From Novosphingobium nitrogenifigens DSM 19370 (GTDB lineage: Bacteria > Pseudomonadota > Alphaproteobacteria > Sphingomonadales > Sphingomonadaceae), in contig NZ_GL876933.1 of NCBI RefSeq assembly GCF_000192575.1, forward strand, positions 124,001 through 188,000: DNA of 64,000 nucleotides, in the 5' to 3' direction. Positions 27,777 to 34,914 of the stretch are shown piece after piece. How positions within the stretch are numbered: position 1 is the first letter of the stretch; each line of letters starts with the position of its first letter. The notes under the pieces are model-generated. The model worked only from the letters and a program-made list of their open reading frames with translations. It was not told where the DNA came from and made no database searches. Both the position numbers and the translations under genes were made by a program.

Positions 27777-28267
27777 TGCCCGCCTGCCGCCGCGTGAAGC
27801 GCGGCAATCTGCCCCGGCCCGAGATCGGCGCCGCTTGCCCGCAACGTCGCGACTTCGCTCGCGGTAAAGGGAGTGAAGGACGGCCCCTGTCGCGCGATCG
27901 CGGTGCCCACGTGATTGAGCACCGCGGCGATCCCCGCATCGTCGAGGCCTTGTGCAGGCATCACGTTGCGATAGGCTTTCCCTTCGACCGTGATCGGCCC
28001 CATCAGCCCCTTGACTACGACAAGCGCCAGATAGCGCCGCCCCGCCGGATTGGCGGCAAGCGTCCGGACATCGGTCCCGAGCGGCGGGAACGTGCCCGGC
28101 ACCCCGGCACCGCTGGGCGTGTGGCAGGCCGCGCAACGCGTGAAAATCGCAGGCCCGATCGCCTGCGTATCCTGTCCATGGGCAGGCAGGACCATCGCCC
28201 CCAGCGCAAGCGTGCCCGCCAGCATCCCGGCCATGCCCCACCCTTTCACGCCGACCAGCCCCTTCAC
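27773..28267 (-). CDS. Monohaem c-type cytochrome, 164 aa
   Basis: Periplasmic class I cytochrome c with a signal peptide (hydrophobic MAGMLAGTLALGAMVL, cleavage after AHG), haem motif C45-x2-C-H49 (CAACH) and Met103 in NVMPAQG as likely sixth ligand. The start is a GTG at 28267 that overlaps the stop of the small-subunit gene (GTGA), showing translational coupling. Its position next to the TTQ subunit makes it the best candidate for the direct electron acceptor, in the role played by amicyanin or cytochrome c-551 elsewhere. No copper protein (amicyanin/azurin) gene is present in the window. Confidence 0.9.
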   Translation of the reverse strand: MKGLVGVKGWGMAGMLAGTLALGAMVLPAHGQDTQAIGPAIFTRCAACHTPSGAGVPGTFPPLGTDVRTLAANPAGRRYLALVVVKGLMGPITVEGKAYRNVMPAQGLDDAGIAAVLNHVGTAIARQGPSFTPFTASEVATLRASGADLGPGQIAALHAAAGGQ

Positions 28268-28812
28268 AGCGGCTTGTCCAGCGCGAGGCCGACGATGACG
28301 GCGGTCGAACAGTTATAGACGCTGCTCTGCGCGCCGATGCACCAGTTGTAGTCGTTGTTCGACTGCGGCCGCACTTGCGGACGGTCGCCTTCGTTGCGGT
28401 TGCACAAGCACTGGCCGCAGGACGAAACCCCGCAACAGTCGTTGTAGCTGATGATATAGGCGCGGTTGTCGGCCGGATTGGTACAGGTGCCGATCCAGGT
28501 GATCGGGGACATCTCCGTGCCCGGCGGACAGGCGTTCACCGAGCCGCCGCAACAAGTGCAGAGGAACCCGTCGATTGCGCAATAGCGCCAGTAATCGCAA
28601 CTCGTCCGGTCGCCGGGGTCCTGCGGATTACCCGAAGTGACCGGCTGATGCGCGGGGCCTCCGGCATGGCCCGCCGCGCGCGCCACCGGCAGCACCGGAA
28701 AGGCCGCCGCCCCGGTGATCCCGGCACCGAGCAGGGCGAGCAGGCTGCGCCGCGAGGACTGCCGCGCGACCGACCGCGTCAGCCTTTCGGCCAGTTTGTC
28801 GAAACCGATCAT
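28264..28812 (-). CDS. mauA: Amine dehydrogenase small subunit (TTQ-bearing)
   Basis: Catalytic subunit of a methylamine- or aromatic-amine-type dehydrogenase; it oxidises a primary amine to aldehyde and ammonia in the periplasm. 182 residues with an N-terminal twin-arginine-like signal (SSRRSLLALLGAG). From memory of the Paracoccus protein, TTQ forms from Trp57 and Trp108 with help from Asp32 and Asp76. Here Trp106 (SPITWIGTC), Trp157 (DYNWCIG), Asp81 (AIDGF) and Asp125 (YNDCCG) fall at exactly the same spacings. All 12 structural Cys are present plus two more, Cys88 and Cys132. It lies four bases after mauD. The substrate class cannot be decided from sequence. Confidence 0.94.
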   Translation of the reverse strand: MIGFDKLAERLTRSVARQSSRRSLLALLGAGITGAAAFPVLPVARAAGHAGGPAHQPVTSGNPQDPGDRTSCDYWRYCAIDGFLCTCCGGSVNACPPGTEMSPITWIGTCTNPADNRAYIISYNDCCGVSSCGQCLCNRNEGDRPQVRPQSNNDYNWCIGAQSSVYNCSTAVIVGLALDKPL

Positions 28813-28815
28813 GGC

Positions 28816-29421
28816 TCAGGCTTCCTTCTGGCGGCGGGCAAGGTAGTCCTGGATCGAGGCGACCCCGTGCTCCTTGGCCTCGAACAGGCTTTCGAGATGT
28901 TCGCGGCTGTTGATGAGACCAAGCGAGGCAACGCGGCCGTCTTCGTCGAGCAGAACCGCATAAGGCAGCTTGGACACGCCAAAGGCACGCCCCAGTGCTT
29001 CGGACAGGACCATCGGCACGTTGGCAAGGCCATGGTCGCGCGCCAGCCGCTTATAGGCGGCGCTGTCACCGTCCCCTGCCAGCACGACATCGAGCCAGCC
29101 GCTTTCGGCCCGCGCCGACGAGCGCAGGACCGGCAGCAGCGACTTGCACACCGGGCAGTCGGGCGAGGCAAAGAACAGCAACTGGCTGCGTCCCTCGCGC
29201 TTGCCGCCCACGGTCATGCTCTGCCCTTGCGTCGTCGTGACCGTCATCGGGCTCGCCACTTCGCCGACATTGACTTTCTGGTGCAGCGTCAGCGCGCCCG
29301 CCGGGGCGATGCGTTCGTGCAGGATGCCGACCTGTCGGGCCAGCGCCACGATCAGCAGGGTCTGGGCAATCACCGCGACCCACAGGAAAATCTGGGAAAC
29401 CAGCATCAGGAATGCCTCCAT
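28816..29421 (-). CDS. mauD: MauD-like membrane thioredoxin, amine dehydrogenase maturation
   Basis: Disulfide-handling protein needed for folding of the cysteine-rich small subunit. One N-terminal membrane anchor (MLVSQIFLWVAVIAQTLLIVALA) is followed by a periplasmic thioredoxin-like domain with active site C89-P-V-C92 (ASPDCPVCKSLLP) and a cis-Pro region (SKLPYAVLLDEDG). Length about 201 residues is as expected. It lies between the large-subunit gene (42 bases upstream) and the small-subunit gene (four bases downstream). MauE, the membrane partner that normally accompanies MauD, is not encoded next to it or elsewhere in the window. Confidence 0.92.
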   Translation of the reverse strand: MEAFLMLVSQIFLWVAVIAQTLLIVALARQVGILHERIAPAGALTLHQKVNVGEVASPMTVTTTQGQSMTVGGKREGRSQLLFFASPDCPVCKSLLPVLRSSARAESGWLDVVLAGDGDSAAYKRLARDHGLANVPMVLSEALGRAFGVSKLPYAVLLDEDGRVASLGLINSREHLESLFEAKEHGVASIQDYLARRQKEA

Positions 29422-29463
29422 GCAGCGTGGAAAATCGGGAAAGGGGCCTCGCCCCGCCGCATG

Positions 29464-30618
29464 TCAGCGGACGGTGTAGACAAGGAAGGGATTGAACGCG
29501 ACGGTGGCGCCCAGGCTGCGGACGAAAGCCCCGCTTTGCGTGTCGTAGACATTGATGGTCCCGTCGACTTGCGCCCCGACGAGATGGGGCACGTCCTCTT
29601 CGGTCAGGCCGATGCCCATGGTCGGTCCCTTGAGCGGGATGATCGCAACACGGGCCTTGCGCACCGGATCGACCACCCAGACCGCCGTGCCGCCGTCCTT
29701 GTGGCTGCCTTCCTTCCCATGCGGCGTCATCAGGACATAGAGCCGCCCGGCAGTATCGGCATTGATGACCTGATAGCCGCTCGGGCGCCATTCGGGATCG
29801 GCGCCCGGCGCGGTGCCGAGCGAAAAGGCGCCCGGCACCACTTTCGCGACCGGCCCCGACAGATCGAAGCCCTGCACCAGTCCGCGCTGGCTGACGAACC
29901 AGGCGGTACCGCCGATATAGGCAGGCGTGCTGAAATAGGCCTGGTGATCGATCTCCTGCACATTCCGGATCGTCGCGGACGAGGCGGCCTTGCCCTGCGC
30001 ATCAAGGACCACGCTGAAAATCGAGCCGTCGGCGCAAAGGCTGGAAAAGCCGCGCTCGCCGGTCGGGTAGATCTGCGAACAACCGGGCAAGTCGATCTCG
30101 TTGATGACCTTGCGCGCGTCGATGTCGATCACGCTCACCGACTGGGCGGGCGTGAAATTGGCCAGCAGCGCCCATTTCTGGTGATTGGTGAACTGGAACA
30201 GGTGGGGATAGATCACCGACTGCTGCCGCTTGCCGCCGGGCAGGACGATCTCGCCCTTGGGCTGCAAGGTCTTCATGTCCCAGATCGTGACCGCATCGGT
30301 CCGCTCGCCGCGCGTCAGGCGGGAATAGAACGTCTCGGCGGTCAGGATTTCTCCGCGCTGGCGCGAGAACAGGGCCCCGCCCATCTGGCTGTCGCGCACC
30401 AGTCCCTTGAGCGGCTGGTTGGGCGAAGCGGTGTCGACCACCGCCAGACGGCCGTCGAGAATGGAATTGAAATTGATGTCGTGGACGACGACGAAGCTCT
30501 TGGGCCAGACGTCGGGCAGGCGAGCGACCTGCAGCAACGGCTCTTCGGCCAGCGGCGCGGGCTGCGCGCAAGCGGGTGCCGCCGCCGCAAGGGCGAGCGC
30601 CAAAGCAAACAACCTCAT
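29464..30618 (-). CDS. mauB: Amine dehydrogenase large subunit
   Basis: Non-catalytic heavy chain that forms a seven-bladed beta-propeller and lines the substrate channel of the periplasmic alpha2-beta2 enzyme. 384 residues from the ATG at 30618, which gives a signal peptide (MRLFALALALAAAAPACA) and has GGGGAG about nine bases upstream; longer frames are rejected. Propeller-like repeats include DGRLAVVDTASPN, VSVIDIDARKVINEIDLPGC and TINVYDTQSGAFVRSLG, as in the family. It is the first gene of the operon and reads away from a divergent TetR gene. Methylamine and aromatic-amine enzymes share this chain, so the symbol mauB is only a family label (aauB is possible). Confidence 0.93.
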   Translation of the reverse strand: MRLFALALALAAAAPACAQPAPLAEEPLLQVARLPDVWPKSFVVVHDINFNSILDGRLAVVDTASPNQPLKGLVRDSQMGGALFSRQRGEILTAETFYSRLTRGERTDAVTIWDMKTLQPKGEIVLPGGKRQQSVIYPHLFQFTNHQKWALLANFTPAQSVSVIDIDARKVINEIDLPGCSQIYPTGERGFSSLCADGSIFSVVLDAQGKAASSATIRNVQEIDHQAYFSTPAYIGGTAWFVSQRGLVQGFDLSGPVAKVVPGAFSLGTAPGADPEWRPSGYQVINADTAGRLYVLMTPHGKEGSHKDGGTAVWVVDPVRKARVAIIPLKGPTMGIGLTEEDVPHLVGAQVDGTINVYDTQSGAFVRSLGATVAFNPFLVYTVR

Positions 30619-30705
30619 GTCTGATACTCCCCAGGCGCCGGAACCGGCCTGACACCGCCCCCGGCGAACGCTCGACACGCGGACTGTGGCATCAGCCTTA
30701 AAAAA

Positions 30706-30742
30706 TTGTCAAATGACCTAAATTGTCCGAGTGACCTAAATT
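30706..30742. promoter_or_regulatory. Tandem operator-like repeats between mauB and the TetR gene
   Basis: Two near-identical units: TTGTC-AAA-TGACCTAAATT (30706-30724) and TTGTC-CGAG-TGACCTAAATT (30723-30742), overlapping by two bases. Each contains a GTC...GAC dyad. The exact 11-base direct repeat TGACCTAAATT recurs every 18 bases. The position in the divergent promoter region fits TetR binding. Confidence 0.6.
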
Positions 30743-30820
30743 CGGCCCGAATCGCGTGGCAATACGCCGAAAGGCGAAAGCGCGCGCCGTTTACGCCTAG
30801 CCGATCATGCCTGCCAGACC

Positions 30821-31456
30821 ATGCCGGAAGGACCGATGCGAGACCTGCTTTTCCCCCCTTCGAACGGCGGCTATGCCAAAGGTCAGGAAACCCGCGAGGC
30901 GATTCTGACCGCGGCGCTGCGCGTGCTTGTCGACGAAGGCTATGCGGCGATGACCATGCGCCGCGTCGCCAAGGAATGCGGCATCCGGTTCGGCAACCTC
31001 ACTTATCACTATCGCTCGCACGAGGATCTGGTGAACGCGTTGTTCGAGGCGGTGATCGGTGCTTACGAGGCCGAATTCGCCCTGATCGTCAATGACCCGG
31101 ACACCGCGCCCGCCGACCGTCTGCGCCGGTATTGCCGCTTCGTCCTGACCGACATCCAGACCCGCGAAACGACGCACATCTTTCCCGAGATCTGGGCGCT
31201 TGCCAACCACAGCCCGTTCGTTGCCCGGCTGATGACCGAAATGTACCGCCGGGCGCGGGCCCCCATTCTGGAAATCCTGCGCGACATGCGCCCCGACCTT
31301 TCCGAACAGGGCCACGAGGATCTGGCGCTTTTCGTTTCGGCTACCATGGAAGGGATGACGATGTTCCTGGGGCACGGGAAACTCCACGCCGATCGCCTCT
31401 CCGCGCTGATGGACATTCAGGTCGAAGCCTTTCTCTCGGCCATCGCGCGGGCATGA
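30821..31456 (+). CDS. TetR-family transcriptional regulator
   Basis: 211 residues. The N-terminal helix-turn-helix is at about residues 22-66 (QETREAILTAALRVLVDEGY to FGNLTYHYRSHEDLVNALFEAV), followed by a helical ligand-binding domain. Starts at 30821 or at 30836; the latter has GGAAGGA but only three bases away. It is divergent from the amine dehydrogenase operon, with direct repeats between the two, so it probably represses that operon until an amine or derived signal binds. The operator assignment is inference. Two hairpins follow the gene. Confidence 0.9.
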   Translation: MPEGPMRDLLFPPSNGGYAKGQETREAILTAALRVLVDEGYAAMTMRRVAKECGIRFGNLTYHYRSHEDLVNALFEAVIGAYEAEFALIVNDPDTAPADRLRRYCRFVLTDIQTRETTHIFPEIWALANHSPFVARLMTEMYRRARAPILEILRDMRPDLSEQGHEDLALFVSATMEGMTMFLGHGKLHADRLSALMDIQVEAFLSAIARA

Positions 31457-31533
31457 TGGCTTTCCTTTCTTGCAACGAACGGTCGCATCAAGGGTTGGAC
31501 CTGCGTCCCCAATCTTGATAGGGGCGCCCCGTA

Positions 31534-31602
31534 CCGGCAGTTTCTCCCTTTCAAGCACTGCCGGCTGAGAGCCTCCCATGCTCCCGCTTGCCTCGGAGCA
31601 TG
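31534..31602 (+). other. Two consecutive perfect hairpins in an intergenic region
   Basis: CCGGCAGT (31534-31541) pairs with ACTGCCGG (31557-31564), and CATGCTCC (31577-31584) pairs with GGAGCATG (31595-31602). They fill the gap between the TetR gene and the next ORF. The stretch upstream (GATAGGGGCGCCCC) is also self-complementary. It could be a terminator pair or a leader element; no known RNA family is claimed. Confidence 0.5.
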
Positions 31603-31649
31603 ATGATTGATCACAACTTGCTGCAAAGCCTCTCAGGATTTCCGCCCGC

Positions 31650-32243
31650 GTGCCTGACCGATCCTCGCTGCTTCTTCGCGCCGCGCACGGCATGGCCCCC
31701 TCGGTCGCACCGCAATCCGATCTCTCCGGACTGAACCGGGCTTATGTGGTAATGGAATCGGGCTGCCGCTTCCTGATCGCGCGGGGCCGTCACAGGGCTT
31801 TGACCGGCCACCACGACCACGGCCATCCCCTGGTGCGGTGGCGGATGGCCGGAAACAGCCTCAAGGAACTGGATCGCTTCCTGTCGATCCTGCTCCAGGA
31901 ATGCGCCGTGCTCAGCGGGCGCAAACTGAAAAAAGGCGGGATCGGCGAGGATACCGCCGCCGGGCTCCACTGGATCGACGCGTCCGGTCACCACTTTTCG
32001 ACCGACATGACACGCCTGCGGGCCATCGAACGCATTCGCAAGGCCGCCTGCGGCGAACAGATGATCGGCAGCGGCGTCAGGCTCGAACGCGACTTCGCCG
32101 TTGCGACCGCCGGGCTTCCCGCTGCGGGCAGAGCGAGAGTGCGCCCCCCCGAAATCAGCGATCAGGCCATTGCCGCGATTGCCGAATTCTACCTCGCCCT
32201 TGCCGACCGCCTGCATGCGCGGTTTGCAGAAGGCATCGTCTGA
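31650..32243 (+). CDS. Hypothetical protein, 197 aa
   Basis: Codon use (G/C at third positions) and amino-acid mix look real, though no family is recognised. The start is a GTG at 31650 with AGGA about eleven bases upstream, and the frame is not open further upstream with a better start. Visible features: His/Asp-rich GHHDHGHPLVRWRM near residue 55, a helical NSLKELDRFLSILLQECAVL, and the helical end DQAIAAIAEFYLALADRLHARF. There is no signal peptide or membrane segment. It lies after the double hairpin and before the csp leader. The antisense frame (31611-32258) looks like a shadow. Confidence 0.65.
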   Translation: MPDRSSLLLRAAHGMAPSVAPQSDLSGLNRAYVVMESGCRFLIARGRHRALTGHHDHGHPLVRWRMAGNSLKELDRFLSILLQECAVLSGRKLKKGGIGEDTAAGLHWIDASGHHFSTDMTRLRAIERIRKAACGEQMIGSGVRLERDFAVATAGLPAAGRARVRPPEISDQAIAAIAEFYLALADRLHARFAEGIV

Positions 32244-32347
32244 CCTTGACTTTTCCACAGGCTACCCCTAGATAGGACCCGCTAACGTCGCATGCGACGG
32301 AAATTGATGCCTTTTGCGGCTCTCCTTCCTTTCTCACGCTACCGGCT

Positions 32348-32376
32348 CCATCCGCAATCTTGCGGGTGGGTTTTTT
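32348..32376 (+). terminator. Intrinsic terminator inside the csp leader (attenuator candidate)
   Basis: CCATCCGCA (32348-32356) pairs with TGCGGGTGG (32361-32369) over a 4-base loop, with one T-G wobble, and is followed by six T (32371-32376). It ends only 25 bases before the csp ATG, leaving no room for a promoter after it. TTGCGG at 32314-32319 is complementary to CCGCAA at 32352-32357 and could form an alternative, anti-terminating stem. Confidence 0.7.
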
Positions 32377-32401
32377 CGTTTTCGTGAAAAGGAAACATCC
32401 C

Positions 32402-32608
32402 ATGGCTATCGGCACCGTCAAGTTCTTCAATACCGACAAGGGCTTCGGCTTCATCGCTCCTGATGAAGGCGGCGATGACAGCTTCGTCCACATCAGCGCG
32501 GTCGAACGTTCGGGCATGCGCACGCTGCTCAAGGATCAGCGCGTGAAGTACGAACTCGAAACCGACAAGCGCGGCAAGACTGCCGCCGTCAATCTCGAAA
32601 TCGTCTGA
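32402..32608 (+). CDS. csp: Cold-shock protein (CspA family), 68 aa
   Basis: Single-stranded nucleic-acid binding OB-fold protein that melts RNA structure. Both RNA-binding motifs are present: [12 protein letters not shown] (RNP1 K-G-F-G-F-I) and DSFVHIS (RNP2 V-F/V-H-I). 68 residues is the usual size. The ATG at 32402 has AAAAGGAAA about seven bases upstream. The mRNA must run through a strong intrinsic terminator placed 25 bases before the start codon. It is four bases from infA, so the two are co-transcribed, which fits a shared need to restart translation in the cold. Confidence 0.95.
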   Translation: MAIGTVKFFNTDKGFGFIAPDEGGDDSFVHISAVERSGMRTLLKDQRVKYELETDKRGKTAAVNLEIV

Positions 32609-32612
32609 CGAT

Positions 32613-32864
32613 ATGGCAAAAGAGGATCTTCTGACCCTCGAAGGCCAAATCGACGAAATCCTGCCCGATGGTCGTTTCGGCGTCATGCTCGAAAACGACC
32701 ATCGGATCATCGCCTACACTGCTGGCCGGATGCGCAAATATCGCATCCGTTCGATTGTAGGCGATCGGGTTCTTGTCGAAATGACCCCATACGATCTCGA
32801 AAAAGGCCGTATCGTGTTCAGGGAAAAAACCCCGGGCACCGGCTTGCAACGCAAGCGGCGATAA
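32613..32864 (+). CDS. infA: Translation initiation factor IF-1
   Basis: S1/OB-fold protein that binds the ribosomal A site with IF-2 and IF-3. The family signature is clear: [28 protein letters not shown] at the start, the [24 protein letters not shown] core and [16 protein letters not shown]. At 83 residues it is about ten longer than E. coli IF-1, with a basic tail (GLQRKRR). It follows csp by four bases. The sequence is more diverged than typical housekeeping IF-1, so a second, cold-linked copy is possible; this needs the rest of the genome. Confidence 0.93.
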   Translation: MAKEDLLTLEGQIDEILPDGRFGVMLENDHRIIAYTAGRMRKYRIRSIVGDRVLVEMTPYDLEKGRIVFREKTPGTGLQRKRR

Positions 32865-32908
32865 AAAGCCGCAACTCACCATGACGCATGATCGCGTCCA
32901 GGAAATTC

Positions 32909-33067
32909 ATGTACACCGCATCTTACGATTTCAGTAACTTCAACGCTCCTTCCCACCCGCACACCGCCCGCCCTGCCGAAAAGGCACCGGGCACCACGAC
33001 CCGCCGCACGTCGCCGGTTCTCTCCCGCGAGGAACTGCGCCGGATCGTCATGGAAATGGTCGGGTAA
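32909..33067 (+). CDS. Small hypothetical protein, 52 aa
   Basis: Short frame beginning MYTASYDFSNFNAP at the ATG at 32909, with AGGA six bases upstream, and ending TSPVLSREELRRIVMEMVG. An ATG at 32888 would add seven residues. The N-terminal half is Tyr/Phe/Asn/His-rich and the C-terminal 14 residues look like an amphipathic helix. It follows infA by 44 bases and is followed by a hairpin, so it may be the third gene of the csp-infA transcript. Function unknown. Confidence 0.6.
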   Translation: MYTASYDFSNFNAPSHPHTARPAEKAPGTTTRRTSPVLSREELRRIVMEMVG

Positions 33068-33075
33068 ACAGCCAA

Positions 33076-33095
33076 GGGCGGCGACACCGCCGCCC
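33076..33095. terminator. GC-rich hairpin between the small ORF and the GntR gene
   Basis: GGGCGGCG (33076-33083) pairs with CGCCGCCC (33088-33095) around the loop ACAC. It lies between convergent genes, nine bases past the stop of the small ORF. There is no T-run. Confidence 0.5.
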
Positions 33096-33100
33096 CGCTG

Positions 33101-33766
33101 TCATGTGACCGGCAGATCCGCAGGCACCGCGTGACCTGCCCAGTCCCCGACAACATGATCGAGATGATGGCGCAACAGCGCGCCTGCCGTGGCGGGGTCC
33201 CTGCGCCGCACGGCCTCCAGCAAGGCAAGATGCTCGTCCGTCGATCCGGTCAGCCCGCCTTCCCCGAAATTGTGCAGGCCATAAAGCCGGGTCTGATCGC
33301 GCAAGGTTCCGATCGTGTCCGTCAGACGCCTGTTGCCGAGCTTGGCAATCAGGGCGAGATGGAAATCGCGATCGAACGCGAGAAACCCGATGATGTCGTT
33401 CATCTCGGCCGCGCGGGCGCAACGCCGGCACAAGGCTTCGGCATCCGACAGGTCCGGCACCGGGTCCATCGCGGCCAAAGCCTCAATGGCGGGCACTTCC
33501 AGCATCACGCGGATAGCGTGGATCTCTTTGATGTCCGCGCGGGAAATCTCGCGAATCCGGAAACCCCGGTTGCGAACCAGTTCGACGAGACCATCGTTTT
33601 CGAGTTCGAGCAGAGCTTCGCGGATCGGTGTCGGCGACGTCCCCAGTTGCTGGGCAATGTCGCCGATCGAATAGAGACTGCCGGACCGCAACGCCCCCGA
33701 TACGATCTGCTGGCGCAGCGATCGTGCCGCGCCGTCACGCAAGCTGAGACGTTCCAAAGGGATCAC
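33101..33766 (-). CDS. GntR-family regulator (FCD type)
   Basis: 221 residues from a GTG at 33766 whose GTGA overlaps the stop of the upstream cyclodeaminase gene, implying coupled translation. The N-terminal winged helix is SLRQQIVSGALRSGSLYSIGDIAQQLGTSPTPIREALLELENDGLV (about residues 14-60). The C-terminal all-helical FCD domain has the metal-binding Asp/His pattern (FDRDFHLALI, DEHLALLEAV, LRHHLDHVV). FCD regulators usually sense small carboxylic or amino acids. Being in one transcript with the cyclodeaminase gene, it likely controls it through the palindrome upstream of that gene. Confidence 0.9.
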   Translation of the reverse strand: MIPLERLSLRDGAARSLRQQIVSGALRSGSLYSIGDIAQQLGTSPTPIREALLELENDGLVELVRNRGFRIREISRADIKEIHAIRVMLEVPAIEALAAMDPVPDLSDAEALCRRCARAAEMNDIIGFLAFDRDFHLALIAKLGNRRLTDTIGTLRDQTRLYGLHNFGEGGLTGSTDEHLALLEAVRRRDPATAGALLRHHLDHVVGDWAGHAVPADLPVT

Positions 33767-34698
33767 TTCAAGCCATCCTCCGCAAGGCTCTTCGTCAGCA
33801 CATTCATGGCCGCCCAATCCTGAGGGGCGATGCCGACCGACTTGAAGATCCGCCTTCCCACAACCGGCTCGGCCGGTTTCCGCAATACTTGCCCCAGCGG
33901 AACGATCCCGTCGAGCCCCAAGGTCCCGGCGGCCAGCGCATCGATCAGTTCCCCGGCTTCTTCAAGGCAGGCCTGAACCTCGTCGACATAGACCCTGCCC
34001 ACTTCGGCCAGCAAAGCCTGGGGCAATTCATGCATGGCCGGGACATAGGATCCGATCGCGGCGAAAAACGCATTCTCCTTCGTCCCGCGATGGTCGAACA
34101 GCGGTTCGAGCGAAGGCGTTGCGCATCCGATGATGTCAGCGTCCTCGAGATGCGCACGTGCATCGGTCACCGCGTCCACCCGCAAGCCCGGCGTTTCATC
34201 GGCCAGAGTCTGCGCCGCGCGTTCGGCCCGATCGGGATTGCGTCCGACAAAGACGACATGGGTGAGCGGGCGCACGGCCAGAAGAGCGCGGGCCTGCTCG
34301 ATCCCTTGCGCCCCCGTACCGAACACGACCGCCTTGCGCACCGTCGCAGGCGCCAGAAAATCGGCCGCAACCCCGACAATCGCGGCCGTACGGATCGCCG
34401 TCACACTGGCCGCATCGACCACGACCGGATCCTGTTCGCCCGGCCCGACCCAGCTTATCGTGCCCTTGATCCTCGGTTCCCGCGACCCGTCGACAGTCAG
34501 CGTCTTGACCACGACGGAACGGGTCGGACGGTGCCACACCGGCATGGCCAACCCAAAGCCGCCACTGAATTGCAGGCGCTGCGGCGTTTCGAATTCCCCG
34601 GCCTCGATCCGAATGAGCGTATCACGGATTTCCGCGATCACTTTCTTCATCGGCGCGAGACGACGCACCGCTCCTTCATCCAGCACATGGATTGCCAT
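33763..34698 (-). CDS. Ornithine cyclodeaminase / mu-crystallin family enzyme
   Basis: NAD(P)-dependent cytoplasmic enzyme of 311 residues. The Rossmann motif is KAVVFGTGAQGIEQARALL (about residues 122-140), preceded by the substrate-binding region LTVDGSREPRIKGTISWVGPGEQDPVVVD. Members are ornithine cyclodeaminases (ornithine to proline), alanine dehydrogenases and delta1-pyrroline/piperideine-2-carboxylate reductases; the sequence alone does not decide. The ATG at 34698 has AGGAAGG about nine bases upstream. It is coupled to a GntR regulator, suggesting an inducible amino-acid route such as hydroxyproline or D-lysine breakdown, which is inference. No dedicated transporter is nearby. Confidence 0.9.
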   Translation of the reverse strand: MAIHVLDEGAVRRLAPMKKVIAEIRDTLIRIEAGEFETPQRLQFSGGFGLAMPVWHRPTRSVVVKTLTVDGSREPRIKGTISWVGPGEQDPVVVDAASVTAIRTAAIVGVAADFLAPATVRKAVVFGTGAQGIEQARALLAVRPLTHVVFVGRNPDRAERAAQTLADETPGLRVDAVTDARAHLEDADIIGCATPSLEPLFDHRGTKENAFFAAIGSYVPAMHELPQALLAEVGRVYVDEVQACLEEAGELIDALAAGTLGLDGIVPLGQVLRKPAEPVVGRRIFKSVGIAPQDWAAMNVLTKSLAEDGLK

Positions 34699-34754
34699 TG
34701 TCGGACACCTTCCTCGTCTGCGACCAATCAGTAATACCTTACCGGTCGCATACT

Positions 34755-34776
34755 GTTTCGTCCATCGGGACGAAAC
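34755..34776. promoter_or_regulatory. 9-bp inverted repeat upstream of the cyclodeaminase-GntR pair
   Basis: GTTTCGTCC (34755-34763) and GGACGAAAC (34768-34776) are perfect inverted copies with a 4-base spacer, 57 bases before the ATG at 34698. It is a good operator candidate for the GntR protein of the same transcript. Confidence 0.6.
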
Positions 34777-34914
34777 CACCACCGCAAGGTTCCCGGTTGA
34801 TTTTATTTGATATGTTGTCCCGAAATTGATCCGCCTTCCCTTGACGGCAAGCGAGCCCGGACACCTTAATATCGACGCAGAGACTCCCGTTCTGATCCCC
34901 AAAGGAGTCCTCTC

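Noticed and set aside
31520..31610. Possible TPP riboswitch (GGGGCGCC ... CTGAGAG)
   Set aside because: The second half of the THI-box, with the GAACCTGAT-like stretch and pairing CCC partner, is missing and the next gene is not a thiamine gene.
31611..32258. Minus-strand frame of 215 codons
   Set aside because: It overlaps the plus-strand gene and has the composition of a complement frame.
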